From Owenia fusiformis (taxonomy: Eukaryota; Annelida; Polychaeta; Sabellida; Oweniidae): 64,000 nucleotides of DNA. The position numbers and the translations under genes are program-made. The stretch lies in the NCBI GenBank assembly GCA_903813345.2, contig CAIIXF020000006.1:30358024-30422023 (forward strand). Direction: 5' to 3'. The notes under the pieces are model-generated. The model was not told the origin of the DNA, did not search any database, and saw only the letters and a list, made by a program, of their open reading frames with translations. Numbering within the stretch: the first letter of the stretch is position 1; the number at the start of each line of letters is the position of its first letter. This document shows positions 36,601-47,900 of the stretch, piece after piece.

Positions 36601-39600
36601 CTCCACAGCAATCAAACTAATAAAAAGAGCATGCAAAACAATTATTAAACAATTAAAAAATGTTATCAATCATTAGAACAAAGAGAGTAATAAAATACTC
36701 ATTCAATATCCAGTATACGATATTACATCATTTTTATTTTTACATAACAGTAGGGCATATTTTATAAAAATAAGGGCATGGAACTCATGTCTGATCTTTA
36801 TTGCCCTTTTAAGATATATAGTGCACATTGATGCAATGGACTTACATATAGCTGAGTATAACCCATGGCTGCTCCAATAGCATTGGTTTCTTCAAATTTC
36901 TCCTTAATTTCCGTTGCCAGGCTTTTATTTAGTTCCTTTTCAATCTGTAATTATGTACATATTACATTAAATGTCATAATTGTGAGCAAGGGTTACATCA
37001 TATTATAATAATAATAATAATATGTATCCTTTTTATCATTTTTTTAAAATTTGGATTTGCATATTCTACTGCAATAGTGAGAATGGTGTCCTCTCCAGAT
37101 GAAATTGTAAATGAAATATTTTTCTTTGTGAACTAAATAAAAAATCCAAATCAAAATAAAACCTTAACCTTACCTGTGCCTTGTAAACGATAGCAAGGAC
37201 GCCAGCAGCAATTTCAGCTCCCATGATCAAAACCATGAAGAAAATGTACTGAAAACATGAAAGAACATTTACTCAAATATTTGAATATAAAAATAATGCA
37301 GTACACAGAATGAAAAGCAGTACAGTATTCATTCATTCATTTTAGGTTATATATTTTCTATGTACTGTATGTAAAGAATATCTTTGGACATCTACTACTG
37401 GAAAGATAAATTCAGCCTGAAAAATACAAATAAGTGTTTGATGAACCAAATTTTTACGATGCCTTTAAGGGGTCTTCAGGGCAATACATTTCCATTGTAA
37501 CAGCATCACACCCATGACACTCACCATTCCAAGCATGCATCTGCTCTCTTTGATAGCTCCGCAGCATCCCAGGAACCCCACAAGGAATACAAACGCCCCA
37601 ACACCAATCAGAAAATAGGCGATGTAATTCAAATATTGATCGTCTGTTGATATGGAGATGAGATCCTGAAGTTTGAGGATTGTGGGATCAACTCTCAGCC
37701 ATATTCCGATCCCGAGGAGAGCCGCTCCGGACAACTGCAAAGAAAATAGTGCATATTTTACAAAAATATCCATCAACAATATTGTACAGCATTGGCGACA
37801 GTCATTCCAGCTTATTCTTAACCTCACATCCTTAATCACATATTGTCAATGATGAATATTATCTTTTGGACACCTGAATCTCAACGACTTTCATTATTAA
37901 TTTATGGATGAACTGCTGCAATGTCATATTACATACTAGTCAGGTCCATATGACAGATTCTGTTATTTAATCGAGTAATGTATTTTTGCCCTTTAATCTA
38001 TATAGACTATTCATTTTCATTTTCCATATTCTGTCCATAAATCTAGACTAATGACGCAAACTAAATTACATTCCAAGATATTTTTATCAAACAATACATC
38101 AAAAGGCTATGCTAATCAGTACGCTATTACATTATTACATAGATTGGTTGATCTATACATCATCTAAGCCTACATTGTTTTCAATATTATGCAACATTCA
38201 AAGGTTTGCACAAGACCCCCAATGGGGCATCTGGAAATTGACATGCTGCATTGTCAAGGGGGTAGGATTTCACTTTTCATTTCACTATACTTTGTCCCTC
38301 GAGAAGAGATTTAAAATGCATTTCCACGGTAACCAGAATTTTGATTTATTCAACCAGCTAGCATTACTCCCTGGGTGAGGAAATTGACTCTCTATGTTCC
38401 TCCACTATTTTCCACTCTATTTCTCATTTTAAAGCATCATGACATTTCTCTCATTAGTGATATGCTACAATGCACAGATTACAGGTATCTTGAAACAGGT
38501 GAAAAGCAGATACTTTCCTTTATTAGTCTTCTTTGATTCAGAATATCTATTACTGAGGATTAGTGGATGAAAATGCAATCAATCTTCAATTCAGAATCTA
38601 GAGTAACCTTTCCAATAGTATAATTTTGCTTATTTAAAAGAGGGCTTCATCTTCATCTCATGTACAAGGCTCTAACCCAATGTTAACAGAAATTAAAATA
38701 TTGAACTCAGAGCGGTTTTAAAAAGTTTTGATAATAATACTATTTCTGCCTGGAGTAAAACCTGTCTAATAGTAATAATAATAGGATTTTATTAGTACTG
38801 ATGCCCTTTTAGGGCCAAACGTACATCCAATATACAATTTTCAATAACAGTAAATATAGGCAATAGAGTAAAGAAAATAGGATTACATTCTTCAAATGAC
38901 ATATAAAATAAAAAAAAACTCTCATATGAACATGCAACAAGGTGAACAAGGCGAAGGGGTAGACTTAGCAAGGAGAAACAATAGCTCACAATCAAGGAGG
39001 ATTGACTCCCAGAATGCAATCTCGATATTTTCCTACAATGAATGCGACCTTGAGGGATGCCATGATTACAATATTCGAAATCTAACAGCCATCATTTTTC
39101 ACTTAAGAATTTTAAGTGCTAGTTTTGGTCTTATTTCTGAACAAAATATTTCAAAAGACAAAGGTAGTGATTAATATATTACAAATGTAGTTCAAATCTT
39201 TTAGATCGCTGATTATGAATTTATAGTCAGTTTAATATAATGTCAGAAGATAACGACATTGAGGACATTTTCAATATTTATATCGAACAAGGTCAAGGTC
39301 GAATATCGAGTTGCGTCCCTGGGAGCCAATCCTCCTTAGCTCACCATGTGAGCTAAAAAGTACATGTTATTCAAAATCAAAAGGCAACTTATATTGATAG
39401 AATTGCGTTATAATACAGGCTCTTCGCAGTGAAGACTGAACAATCCTGGGCCACGATAGGGTTAAACATCTATTTTGATTTCTTATATTAATAGCTTTTT
39501 TATTGCAATACGAATTTACTCTACCAATAGCATAATAATTTTTTTTAAGAAATTGGTTAGGCTCAAAGAGCATTATTAGTCAATGAAGATGGGAAAAGTG

Positions 39601-40050
39601 TTCATATCTATATCAAGTATTCACATTGCAAAGTGTTTACATAAAGGAGTGTTCACATTGCAAAGTGTTTATATAAAGGAGTGTTCACATTGCAAAGTGT
39701 TTATATAAAGGAGTGTTCACATTGCAAAGTGTTTACATAAAGGAATGTTCACATTGCAAAGTGTTTACATAAAGGAGTGTTCACATTGTGAAGTGTTCAC
39801 TTACAGATTATCTCATCATCTAGGTCAAAGGGCCATTTTTTTATGAACAGAAATCTTGGCACTCGGTTAGTCAATAGATTATAAACTTAAAAATAGTTTA
39901 GAAACAATTGTTCTAATAATCATCAGGAAATTAGTAACAAACACACTTAAGACTGAGTTAACCCAGCTATTCTAGACTACTTACCCAAAAAATAAAGTTG
40001 AAGACAATCAACATAAACTTTGAACATTTTGCTCCACATCCAATCGCCAT
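27592..40050 (-). CDS. Tetraspanin gene B (paralogue of A) with duplicated CCG and variable LEL exons
   Basis: Coding exons in transcript order: 40050-39985, 37734-37525, 37248-37174, 36944-36846, then 36616-36548 or 33906-33838, then 33499-33383 or 31813-31679, then 27938-27855 and 27648-27592. All junctions are phase 0. The product is 258 or 264 residues. TM1 is around FNFIFWLSGAALLGIGIWL, TM2 around YFLIGVGAFVFLVGFLGCCG, TM3 around YIFFMVLIMGAEIAAGVLA, and TM4 spans exons 7-8. The LEL has CCG, TCC plus one C, and GC. Exons 1-3 match gene A in length exactly (22, 70 and 25 codons). Its introns hold a mariner, a Transib/RAG-like element and two minisatellites. Role as for gene A: a membrane organiser whose ligand-binding loop is probably varied by splicing. 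Confidence 0.93.
27855..27938 (-). CDS. Gene B exon 7 (end of LEL, most of TM4)
   Basis: 28 codons between attcttccag and GTAAGA: GCLKALEGWFSSHATMFIGI then GIGIACLE. Same length as gene A exon 7 and the same GC start. Confidence 0.92.
28425..28453. repeat. Single unit related to the 11-kb minisatellite
   Basis: GGTTCAAATGGATTCTCAGG followed by TGGGTGCAAGC matches one unit of 10989-11155. A second weak match (AAGTGGGTGCAAAA) is near 28330. Lies just left of the mariner. Confidence 0.6.
28701..30639 (-). mobile_element. mariner transposon, long TIRs, apparently intact
   Basis: 1,939-bp element flanked by TA. Its ends start CCAGGTCGTTCAATAAG. The first 105 bp of the two ends are identical inverted copies, and similarity runs to about 186 bp (28701-28886 against 30453-30639). 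It holds one transposase gene with an intron. It sits in the gene B intron between exons 6b and 7, in the same orientation as gene B. The near-identical TIRs and open frame suggest a fairly recent insertion. Confidence 0.93.
29006..30253 (-). CDS. mariner transposase (D,D34D), two exons
   Basis: Cut-and-paste transposase of the IS630-Tc1-mariner superfamily. Exon 1 is 30253-29531 (241 codons) and exon 2 is 29386-29006 (126 codons plus stop). Joined in phase 0 they give 367 residues with no stop or frameshift, slightly longer than typical mariner proteins. N-terminal helix-turn-helix region (ETIKAVQDIYGKELMSTPTI, QWYQRF). WVPKEL matches the mariner linker motif WVPHEL. Catalytic residues: D in ITCDEVYV, D in FHQDNAPCH, and D in YSPDEAPCD exactly 34 residues further on. 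YSPDEAP differs from the usual YSPDLAP by one residue. The 144-bp intron (29387-29530) has a GTAAGC donor and ttcag acceptor. Confidence 0.9.
31052..31250. repeat. 28-bp tandem repeat
   Basis: About seven near-identical copies of a unit containing CATACAAATGACAGTTTCC and ATTTATGGA, in a gene B intron. Confidence 0.92.
31679..31813 (-). CDS. Gene B exon 6b (alternative variable LEL exon)
   Basis: 45 codons between tttttttag and GTATAT: QFPKTCCKATKKNYEDFENT then EYKDETKC and on to YSNQE. Same framework as 6a, six codons longer, more acidic, without an N-glycosylation sequon. Separated from 6a by a 1.4-kb minisatellite. Confidence 0.86.
31877..33305. repeat. 20-bp minisatellite, about 70 copies, between gene B exons 6a and 6b
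   Basis: Unit GATGCTGGGATGTTGGAGGT on the plus strand, with point variants (AAGT, AGTA, GGGTATT). Higher-order repeats of about 100-130 bp appear in the 32.9-33.3 kb part. The gene B sense strand is pyrimidine-rich. A 284-codon minus-strand frame across it (32624-31770) comes from the repeat. Confidence 0.97.
33383..33499 (-). CDS. Gene B exon 6a (alternative variable LEL exon)
   Basis: 39 codons between cttgtag and GTAAGG: LYPVTCCKARTKDYANFNNT, then EWEDQTCLAGTNTD and LINDK. Has the CC pair and single Cys of the LEL. Aligns with 6b through TCCKA-x-x-K-x-Y-x-x-F-x-NTE. NNT is a sequon. Confidence 0.86.
33838..33906 (-). CDS. Gene B exon 5b (alternative CCG exon)
   Basis: 23 codons between gtgttacag and GTAATA: YDCCGVEGVETYNNSLFQNT then TKK. 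Same CCGV core and length as 5a, but most later residues differ. It has two separate sequons (NNS and NTT). About 2.6 kb from 5a, with a Transib/RAG-like element in between. Mutually exclusive use with 5a is inferred; including both would keep frame but duplicate the CCG motif. Confidence 0.85.
34306..35584. mobile_element. Non-autonomous Transib/RAG-like element
   Basis: 1,279 bp. Its 44-bp terminal repeats (34306-34349, 35541-35584) are perfect inverted copies starting CACGGTGTATAACCC. It is flanked on both sides by TAAAC (34301-34305 and 35585-35589), a 5-bp target duplication. A GAAACGCTCC / GGAGCGTTTC motif recurs about ten times in both orientations inside, like transposase binding sites. 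No transposase frame. A CAC-type heptamer and 5-bp duplication are Transib and ProtoRAG traits; class assignment is inference. Lies in gene B between exons 5a and 5b. Confidence 0.75.
36090..36266. mobile_element. Short mariner-type MITE
   Basis: 177 bp, ends CAAGGGTCATTCAAAAACT and the inverse of CACAGGTCGTTCAAAAAGTA, flanked by TA. The ends resemble those of the mariner at 28701, but the inside is unrelated. Confidence 0.65.
36548..36616 (-). CDS. Gene B exon 5a (alternative CCG exon)
   Basis: 23 codons between ttag and GTATGT: FDCCGVSGQADYVNSKFSNM then TSR. Has the CCG motif and one N-glycosylation sequon (NMT). Resembles gene A exon 5 (CCGV-x-G-x-ADY). Paralogous to exon 5b and the same length. 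Confidence 0.87.
36846..36944 (-). CDS. Gene B exon 4 (LEL constant helices)
   Basis: 33 codons between attacag and GTAAGT: IEKELNKSLATEIKEKFEET and on to GYTQLY. Charged, helical, two codons shorter than gene A exon 4. It ends just before the CCG exon. Confidence 0.88.
37174..37248 (-). CDS. Gene B exon 3 (TM3)
   Basis: 25 codons between catgttttcag and GTAAGG: YIFFMVLIMGAEIAAGVLAI then VYKAQ. A single clean acceptor, with no tandem copies like those in gene A. Confidence 0.92.
37525..37734 (-). CDS. Gene B exon 2 (TM1 end, small loop, TM2)
   Basis: 70 codons between ttctttgcag and GTGAGT: LSGAALLGIGIWLRVDPT to CMLGM. Ungapped match to gene A exon 2, including VGAFVFLVGFLGCCGA. The open frame extends upstream to 37839, but that part is intron. 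Confidence 0.93.
38983..39354. mobile_element. Fold-back MITE in gene B intron 1
   Basis: Inverted ends of about 50 bp: AGCTCACAATCAAGGAGGAT plus TCTCGATATT, against the inverse of AATATCGAG and ATCCTCCTTAGCTCA. No gene. Confidence 0.65.
39618..39800. repeat. 33-bp tandem repeat
   Basis: Five to six copies of a unit with GTGTTCACATTGCAAAGTGT and TTACATAAAGGA, in gene B intron 1 close to exon 1. Confidence 0.88.
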
Positions 40051-40091
40051 TTTAATGCTGTTTGTCTGCTTTATGAATTAGTCCGTACAAT
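39985..40091 (-). CDS. Gene B exon 1 (coding from 40050)
   Basis: 22 codons, MAIGCGAKCSKFMLIVFN then FIFW, with donor GTAAGT. The 41-nt leader has an in-frame TAA, so this ATG is the first usable one. An acceptor (gtttctgattccag) ends at 40092, so an upstream noncoding exon is expected. Confidence 0.88.
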
Positions 40092-40099
40092 CTGGAATC

Positions 40100-43000
40100 A
40101 GAAACGAGATCAATCATGAGCTCCTCTACAACAATACACTTTGAATAATTTATAAGTAATTCAATAAAAACAAGTGCAATACAAACATAAGCATAAGGAT
40201 TAATACACTTGTTAATCCTAAATAAATAAACTAGTGTACCCCCCTGTACCTATACTTTCGTTTTAGTCATATTGTTATTTTTGCCAAAATTTTATTATAT
40301 CACCGATTTTGGGCATTACAATTGAATTTAGGGTGTAATATCTATTTCATACCCTTAAAATGACACTCTCAATGCTGAAATATGAACACAGGGACACTTT
40401 CTCATAGATCTGTATAAAATTGATTGGGGTTCTTTGTCTTCCAACTACCAATTGTTAAAAAATACCAATGAGGTCAAAGAACTAATAAAAATAGATTTTC
40501 TTTCATTTCAAAAGTAAAGCAAACATAGAGAACTGTGAGAAATAAAAACAGGTAATAAGTTAACGAGAATATAGAACAGGATAAAAAGAATTTTTTTTAT
40601 TTTGATAAAAACAGATACTTAATTCTATGACTCCAATTCAAGATATATCTTTCCAAAGATATAAGGGTTATGTACTGGGAGGTTTTGGATATAGGGTATA
40701 TCCTGAGGGATATATTTGTATCTCCCCACTCCTCAGATATGATATATATTCCCGAGTGATATCTTCCCCAAACCCACTCAAGTATGAGTATGATGTATAT
40801 CTTTCCCAAGATTACATACAATTTCCTAATCTAAAATTCATGTATAGCACATACATGTTCTCTAAAACTTGTTTAATTGGAACCCCTCTGGGACAAGCCA
40901 AAGTGCTTTGATTTGCAGGTGTCCACATTTAAAGGTTTTGTCAACATGTAGGTCAATGGAATATTACATATTGAGGACCAAGAATAAGTGTTTACATTGA
41001 GAAGTGTTCATATCAAGGAAGTGTTCAGATGTTCCAGTTTCACTGTATAATACATCTACATAGGCATACTTTCCGTATCTCAATTTGTTTATATATTTAC
41101 ACAAGTTTACATCTTTAGAATTATATCAAAATTAAATAACGTCAACATTTTATGATACTAAAGATATTTTTCCAACATGTGTATTATCTGAATATTAGTT
41201 CAAGTCTTGAAAACCTTTTTTATAAGAAATTAGAATAAGGAAGAAAACTGTGTTATAAGATTTCATAGAATATTATTCATTCTTAAATTAGTCATAACCC
41301 AAGTCATGACCTTCAGAAAACATGCCAATGCCACACAAAAAGATGAATACAAACTAAATCTATTGACGTTGACAAAAACTGAAGTAGGCAAATAAAACTC
41401 TATTTTAACATGTAGTAGCCCAAATTCTTAACCTATACTGATTGATACACATATAAATGCCATGTTCAAGTCTGATCAAACATTTAAGCTGGTATAAATA
41501 TCACAGGGAGTGGTAGTAAAAGCGAGCAAATAAATCAAATAGCACAGTATATAGTTATTTGAACAATACATACACACTTCTCCATATCTTCGTTAAAATT
41601 TGGTCAAGAACAACCAAAATAAAATCTATCGATTAAATCTTTTTTTGCCTTATTCCATAGAAGTCTTTACACCACAGTTAGAGCAATATCAGTACCACCA
41701 AGTGATAAATCACATATAGGATTGGGACTGATATCAATGTAATACTGGAATTAACGGGTGATCGGGCTGATATGCATGTCATCCGATATGATCCCGCTAT
41801 TCTTATATCATCTGAGGTATATATTATTCCTGAGGAAATCCTCCTAAAACTTCATTTCAGAACAGCGATAGTGATTATTTGACTCAGAAAAGTAACTTAG
41901 AGGAAAAACAAGTTCAAGAGATTTGTTTCAAGCCTGATAAAGTCAAGTTTTCCCAAAGTAGATAGTAAACCAAGCAATCATATATCTATCAATATTTCAC
42001 AATGAAACATGATTACAGAGCTCTCTAAGAATACAAGTGTTATGAAACGTCATTTTGCAATTAGCACCACCACTGGAGTCCACTCAAGCATCATGATCAA
42101 TATTAATAAGTTCTTCTTTCTCATCTCTGCATGATACATGAGAGTGTAAAGGTAATTTGACAACACAGCTCTAGTTCACTATGACCACTTATTAGCGATT
42201 ATCACTCCCATCATTTGTGCACAAATGTGTTTAAGAAGGATCCTAGCCCATAGAAGAGGTTTGCGTTAGGCTTATTCTTGGCTAAATCATATTACAGGTA
42301 TATGCAGCGCTTGCATTAGGTTAGAAAATTTGTGAGTCCCAAGGACGCAATTTTTTTAAAAAGTGTGTCCTTTGAAAACAAAAGTGTGTCCCTTATTTTT
42401 CAGTTTTTGATTTCTTGCCGCGAATTCAAAACGGAAGTAAACGTTAAGTACGAACTGAATAAATGCATGTTCGTTCATTCGACAATGAATACATTTTATT
42501 TCATGAATAACCTCATATTTGTTTCTGAATAGGAAAAACTGTGGCGTGTCATGGTTTCAAATCTAAAAATAAACAAAGTCGAAAAAATTCAAGAGAATCA
42601 TGATTATTTTTAAATATTCAACATGTTGAGCCTTATTTACGATTCAAATAAAGGTGAGAGATCATAATTATTTATTTTTGTTAGGTATCGTTATAAACAC
42701 ATTGTAGTATTGACCTAAAAAAAATTTGCGTCCAAAAAAACGGAAATATTTTCAATTTTTGCGTCCTCCAAATTATTTTTGAGTCCTTAACATGTACGGG
42801 ACGCCGTTAATGCATGCCCTGGGTATATGGGTAGGGGATACATTGTATCTTATAAAGGTTGAGTGGAAGGAAAAGGAGAGTAATATATATGTATAGTAAT
42901 ATGTGGTATGAAGAATGGTTCAATAATTTCAAATTTCTTGCATGCGAATAACAGAAACCTTCAACACAGCAGGATCAATGATCATTGTCCTAAGCATGTA

Positions 43001-43224
43001 GAAGTTATTTAAAACATCCTTAAACCTCAGTGACTGATTTCTTTAAGTTTGAGTTGATTGCTTGATGTACTGGGAAAAACATGACATTTACTGCATGATA
43101 AAACTTCCATGAAACTCAAGGTTAAGTATGATTTGTAACAACATCATATTTTGAAGCATTCCTAACAATACGAGGGGCATAAAATGAGAAGAGATGGCTC
43201 ATAGGATTTCGTTTGCACAAAATG
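40100..43224. other. Upstream or first-intron DNA of gene B, no gene seen
   Basis: No coding exon recognised. 42.3-42.8 kb contains repeat-like GTGTCC and TGCGTCC words at both ends, perhaps an old element. 40.9-41.05 kb ends with GTTCCAGTTTCACTGTA, a single decayed pogo-like MITE end. Confidence 0.45.
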
Positions 43225-44955
43225 ATGCAAACAAGGCATTAACATGACAAAATGTCACCACCTAAAACAATTTGGTCAATTTAAAGAAAGTTGGAAAATA
43301 CCTTTTGACCTTAAGAAGGTTTGATTTGAACTTCTTAGAACATGTAGATGATTTTGAAAAAACAAATTCGTCAATTTGAAGCAAGTTGAAAAAATACCTC
43401 TTTGACTTTTTTTGACATTGAGAAGGGTCATTGAAGGTCAAATGTATAGTCAGATTTGAACTTCCGAGAACATGTAGATGATTTTGAAAAAAAAATTAGT
43501 CAATTTGAAGCAAGTTGAAAAAAGACCTTTTTGACCTTGAAAAGGTCATTGAAGGTCAAATCTAAAGTCAGATTTGAACTTCTGAGAACATGTTGATGAT
43601 TTTGAAAAAAAATTAGTCAATTTGAAGCAAGTTGAAAAAAGACATTTTTGACCTTGAGAAGGTCATTGAAGGTCAAAGGTCAAATCTAAAGTCAGATTTG
43701 AACTTCTGAGAACTTGTAAAGTCAAATTTGAACTTCTGAAAAGATGTAGATGATTTTGAAAAAAAAATTTGGTCAATTTGAAGCAAGTTGAAAAAAGACC
43801 TTTTTGACCTTTTTTGACTTTGAGAAGGTCATTGAAGGTCAAATGTCAAATCTTAAGTCAAATCTAAAGTCAGATTTGAATTCCTGAGAACACGTAGATG
43901 ATTTTGAAAATTTTTTTTAGTCAATTTGAAGCAAGTTGAAAACATACCTTTTTGACCTTTTTTGACCCTGAGAAGGTCATTGAAGGTCAAATGTCAAATC
44001 TTAAGTCAAATCTTAAGTCAGATTTGAATTTCTGAGAACACGTAGATGATTTTGAAAAAAAAATTTAGTCAATTTGAAGCAAGTTGAAAACAGACCTTTT
44101 TGACCTTTTTTGACCTTGAGAAGGTCATTGAAGGTCAAATGTCAAATCTAAAATCAAATCTAAAGTCAGATTTGAATTTCTGAGAACATGTAGATGATTT
44201 TGAAAAAAAAATTTAGTCAATTTGAAGCAAGTTGAAAAAGACCTTTTTGACCTTTTTTGACTTTGAGAAGGTCATTGAAGGTCAAATGTCAAATCTTAAG
44301 TCAAATCTAAAGTCAGATTTGAATTCCTGAGAACACGTAGATGATTTTGAAAATTTTTTTTAGTCAATTTGAAGCAAGTTGAAAACAGACCTTTTTGACC
44401 TTTTTTGACCTTGAGAAGGTCATAGAAGGTCAAATGTCAAATCTTAAGTCAAATCTAAAGTCAGATTTGAATTTCTGAGAACACGTAGATGATTTTGAAA
44501 AACAAATTTAGTCAATTTGAAGCAAGTTGAAAACAGACCTTTTTGACCTTTTTTGACCTTGAGAAGGTCATTGAAGGTCAAATGTCAAATCTAAAGTCAG
44601 ATTTGAAGGTCAAATGTCAAATCTAAAGTCAGATTTGAATTTCTGAGAACATGTAGATGATTTTGAAAAAAAATTTAGTCAATGTGAAGCAAGTTGAAAA
44701 AAGACCTTTTTGACCTTGAGAAGGTCATTTAAGGTCAAATGTCAAATCTAAAGTCAGATTTGAACTTCTGAGAACATGTAGATGATTTAGAAAAAAATTT
44801 AAGTCAGTCTAAACAGTATTTGTTAAGTTATAGGAAGTTGTAAGAAATTGTTACAGACGCCGGACGCCAACCTCCAACCACCAACCGCCAACCGCCGTCG
44901 CAAAAAAACGGAGACCATAACAATATGTCACCACTTTTGGTGGTGACATAAAAAT
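43225..44955. mobile_element. MITE with internal tandem array
   Basis: Ends ACAAGGCATTAACATGACAA then TGTCACCACC on the left, and GGTGGTGACATAAAAATGC on the right. Inside are about eleven 115-150-bp units with GAAGGTCAAATGTCAAATC, CAGATTTGAA, CATGTAGATGATTTTGAAAA and GTCAATTTGAAGCAAGTTGA. A C-rich stretch (GACGCCGGACGCC, CCAACCGCC) precedes the right end. Confidence 0.8.
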
Positions 44956-47900
44956 GCTTAATAAATGTACTTAACATGAACCTTTCAAAACCTTGAACAT
45001 TTTGAATGCAATTCAAAGAAAAAATATTTAGATGCAATCAACAGGATAACAAACCGACCTTTGATGTGCTTTCTCATGAATCAAAACCTCTGTATTTACA
45101 AACATTTCTTCTTTATAATAAGTATGCATAAATATGTTGCAATATGAGAAGGTTACATATTAGGATCCACCATGAAATCATAGTACAGCATGTGATCGAG
45201 GATAGAAAATCCTTTAGATTCGATGAAATTTTATTTTACAAAACCAAACTCAAAATATCAACATTCCTTTGGACTTCCCCTTTCTTCTGATGTCAATTAA
45301 TTTTTTCAGAAAATATAATGAGTTCCTCCTAAAAGAATGTGTGCTCCACGTAAAAGATTGTGTGGTCCACCCTTAATAAAAAGTGAATGAATTGCATTCT
45401 GACATGATATGTCTAATTTTCCAACTGATCTAAATATACAGTATACTTTATAATCAACTTACTAGTTTATGTTGAAATTGAATGTAAAACATCTTCCCTT
45501 TCTAATGAGTCAACTATGACATGACATGTATACTGGAAAAGTTCCTTGACTAACAACACAACATGACAAACATATAGAGAGTGCCATTATGAACAAACAC
45601 TTTGTATCATTATTTGTAACATAAGAACCAGTGATGTGTCATGGTGAACCTTAAAACTATATCATCTTTTTCAGTTAAAAAGTAAGATGAATATCAGAAT
45701 GTCGAATAACAGCTTGTTCATAACTTCTCTCAGCTCGTCACTGTCTCTTGATTTTTAATAGTTTATACATGTATATACATTTAAATCTATGGCCTACTAC
45801 TATCTAATTGCTATCTTAAAAATGTTTCACACAGAATCCACTTATCCTAATGTTTCAATTATATGTTGTGGACATATTACATTTACCCCCAACCAGGTAA
45901 CTTAATGAACAGTGACCAACTAACATGTAAACAGTGTAAACACATGCAGTTTTACCTAAGAAAATGATGCAAAAATCATGAATCACCACTCATCCTATTC
46001 ACCCCTATCTCTGGTTTTCTCTCTTGCTTGTATGATTAAAGAGGGGAGGGGGCCAAAAATTGCTATAAAACTAACCATTCCTCCCTACAAAATATCACTT
46101 GCAACAGGTTACATGATGCTTTTAAAAATGAAACTATAGAAACACCATATAAGGGCAAAAAAGCGTTATCTGACAACTGCTGTAATATATGATGATGAGC
46201 ATCTGATTAGTTAACCTGAGATTCATCACTGCCATCACAAGGCAAAAATAAAACGCTCAATTCCTAATACCATTGATTTTTATAGCTAGCACTAGATCTA
46301 AGTATACTACAGTCAGCTGTTTTATAAGATACAAGAGTAAATCTGCAATAATTATTACAAATGTCCCAAAAAGTAAGTAACAACTTCTCCCTTACCAACT
46401 TGTGTCTACTCTTGTATCAAGTCCCTAGAATACCCCCCCCCCATCTACTTTACCATATTGAAGAGATAAGGTTATGTAGGGGGTCATAAGAACTTGAAGC
46501 ATGACTATGAAAACAAGGGTGTTTATGTTATGGGGAGGATGAACAAAGGCTTGATGCAAGACCTTAGGAAAAGGTAATCATATAACAATTCCTGATAAGA
46601 AATTCTACTCTACTATTTATACCTTATATGTAATACAAGTACAGTAATCAGTATATATATACTACATTGTAATTACATGTACTTAAGTTCCATGCTATAA
46701 CTGTTACTGCAAAAACGTCACTACACATGTCATAGGAGGTAAGTATACTAAGTATCAAATAGATCATGATTTTTTCTGAGGTGTGGTCACACAAATTACT
46801 AATTAGAAATAAATCAATTGTTCTAGCAGTACCTCTCCAATTTCATAGCTTCTCGCCACATGCAAATATTATTTATATCCTAAAGTAAAATATGTATTTC
46901 ATCCGTACAAACTGCAGTACTAATTAAAGATATGAGACATTTTGGATGACCATAGAAAAATGTTTTATTAACGTATATTAACTTCGAATCATTTATTCAT
47001 CTCTTTCAAAAACAAACCAAAACAACATTACAGTATATTCAAAGCATATCTAGCCTACCTTAACAGTTTCATAAAATAGATATAACATTCTTACCTCTGG
47101 TGTTAAGTTCTTTTCACTTGTATAAATCCCTCTTATGCTGGTATATCCCAAATTGTGAAATAGTAAATCTCAATACCGCGCCTACTACTAAATGTACTAT
47201 TCATGTACTTTCTGATTCACTACATACCCGTTCATGAGTAAACAAAGCTATAAACCATGACAGATTAAAAAGGGCTCCCAATGGGTTAAACTTGATTCAA
47301 CATTTTAAATAATTATAGATTCTATTTTTACCAAGAGCTTTTTTGCGATCAGGGCAAAAAATCAGACAATATTTCAGTACACTTTATCATTTGATAAAGA
47401 TGTATTTGTTTCATCTTATTTTTATCACTTCACTAAATTCCAAATCTGATTCATTTTTTTAAATTTGGGTAGCCCCCTTCAACTTCCTTGTGTACTTCGT
47501 CCAAGTTCTTACTTAGAAAAACCTAAAGATGCCAAATAAGTACAAACACAATACTTGTACAAGTACTGGTATCTTGGTATTATAACACCCTCCAACTGAT
47601 GTATTTATACCACAAAGCAACATTGAAAACCTCAAACAAGGGGTCCAGCCTCAGTCTGTAAGGTATGCATAAACTGTAATACACATGTTTATATTAAAGA
47701 TTTTGCATATTTCCCTTTCATCACTATTCCCATAATGACATACAATGCCAGTATTTGAATGTAAGATGTTTGCACAGAGGGTTTATCCTAAGCTGTATTA
47801 CAAAATAGCTTGCATGTCTGACTCAACAGACTTATACATGTTAAACCCTTATTATCTGAGGTAATTGGGTACTATCTTTTTACAATGAACAAATCGTGGG

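Noticed and set aside
37735-37839. Upstream extension of the gene B exon 2 frame with its own ATG
   Set aside because: A clear ttctttgcag acceptor at 37735 and the match to gene A show this part is intron.
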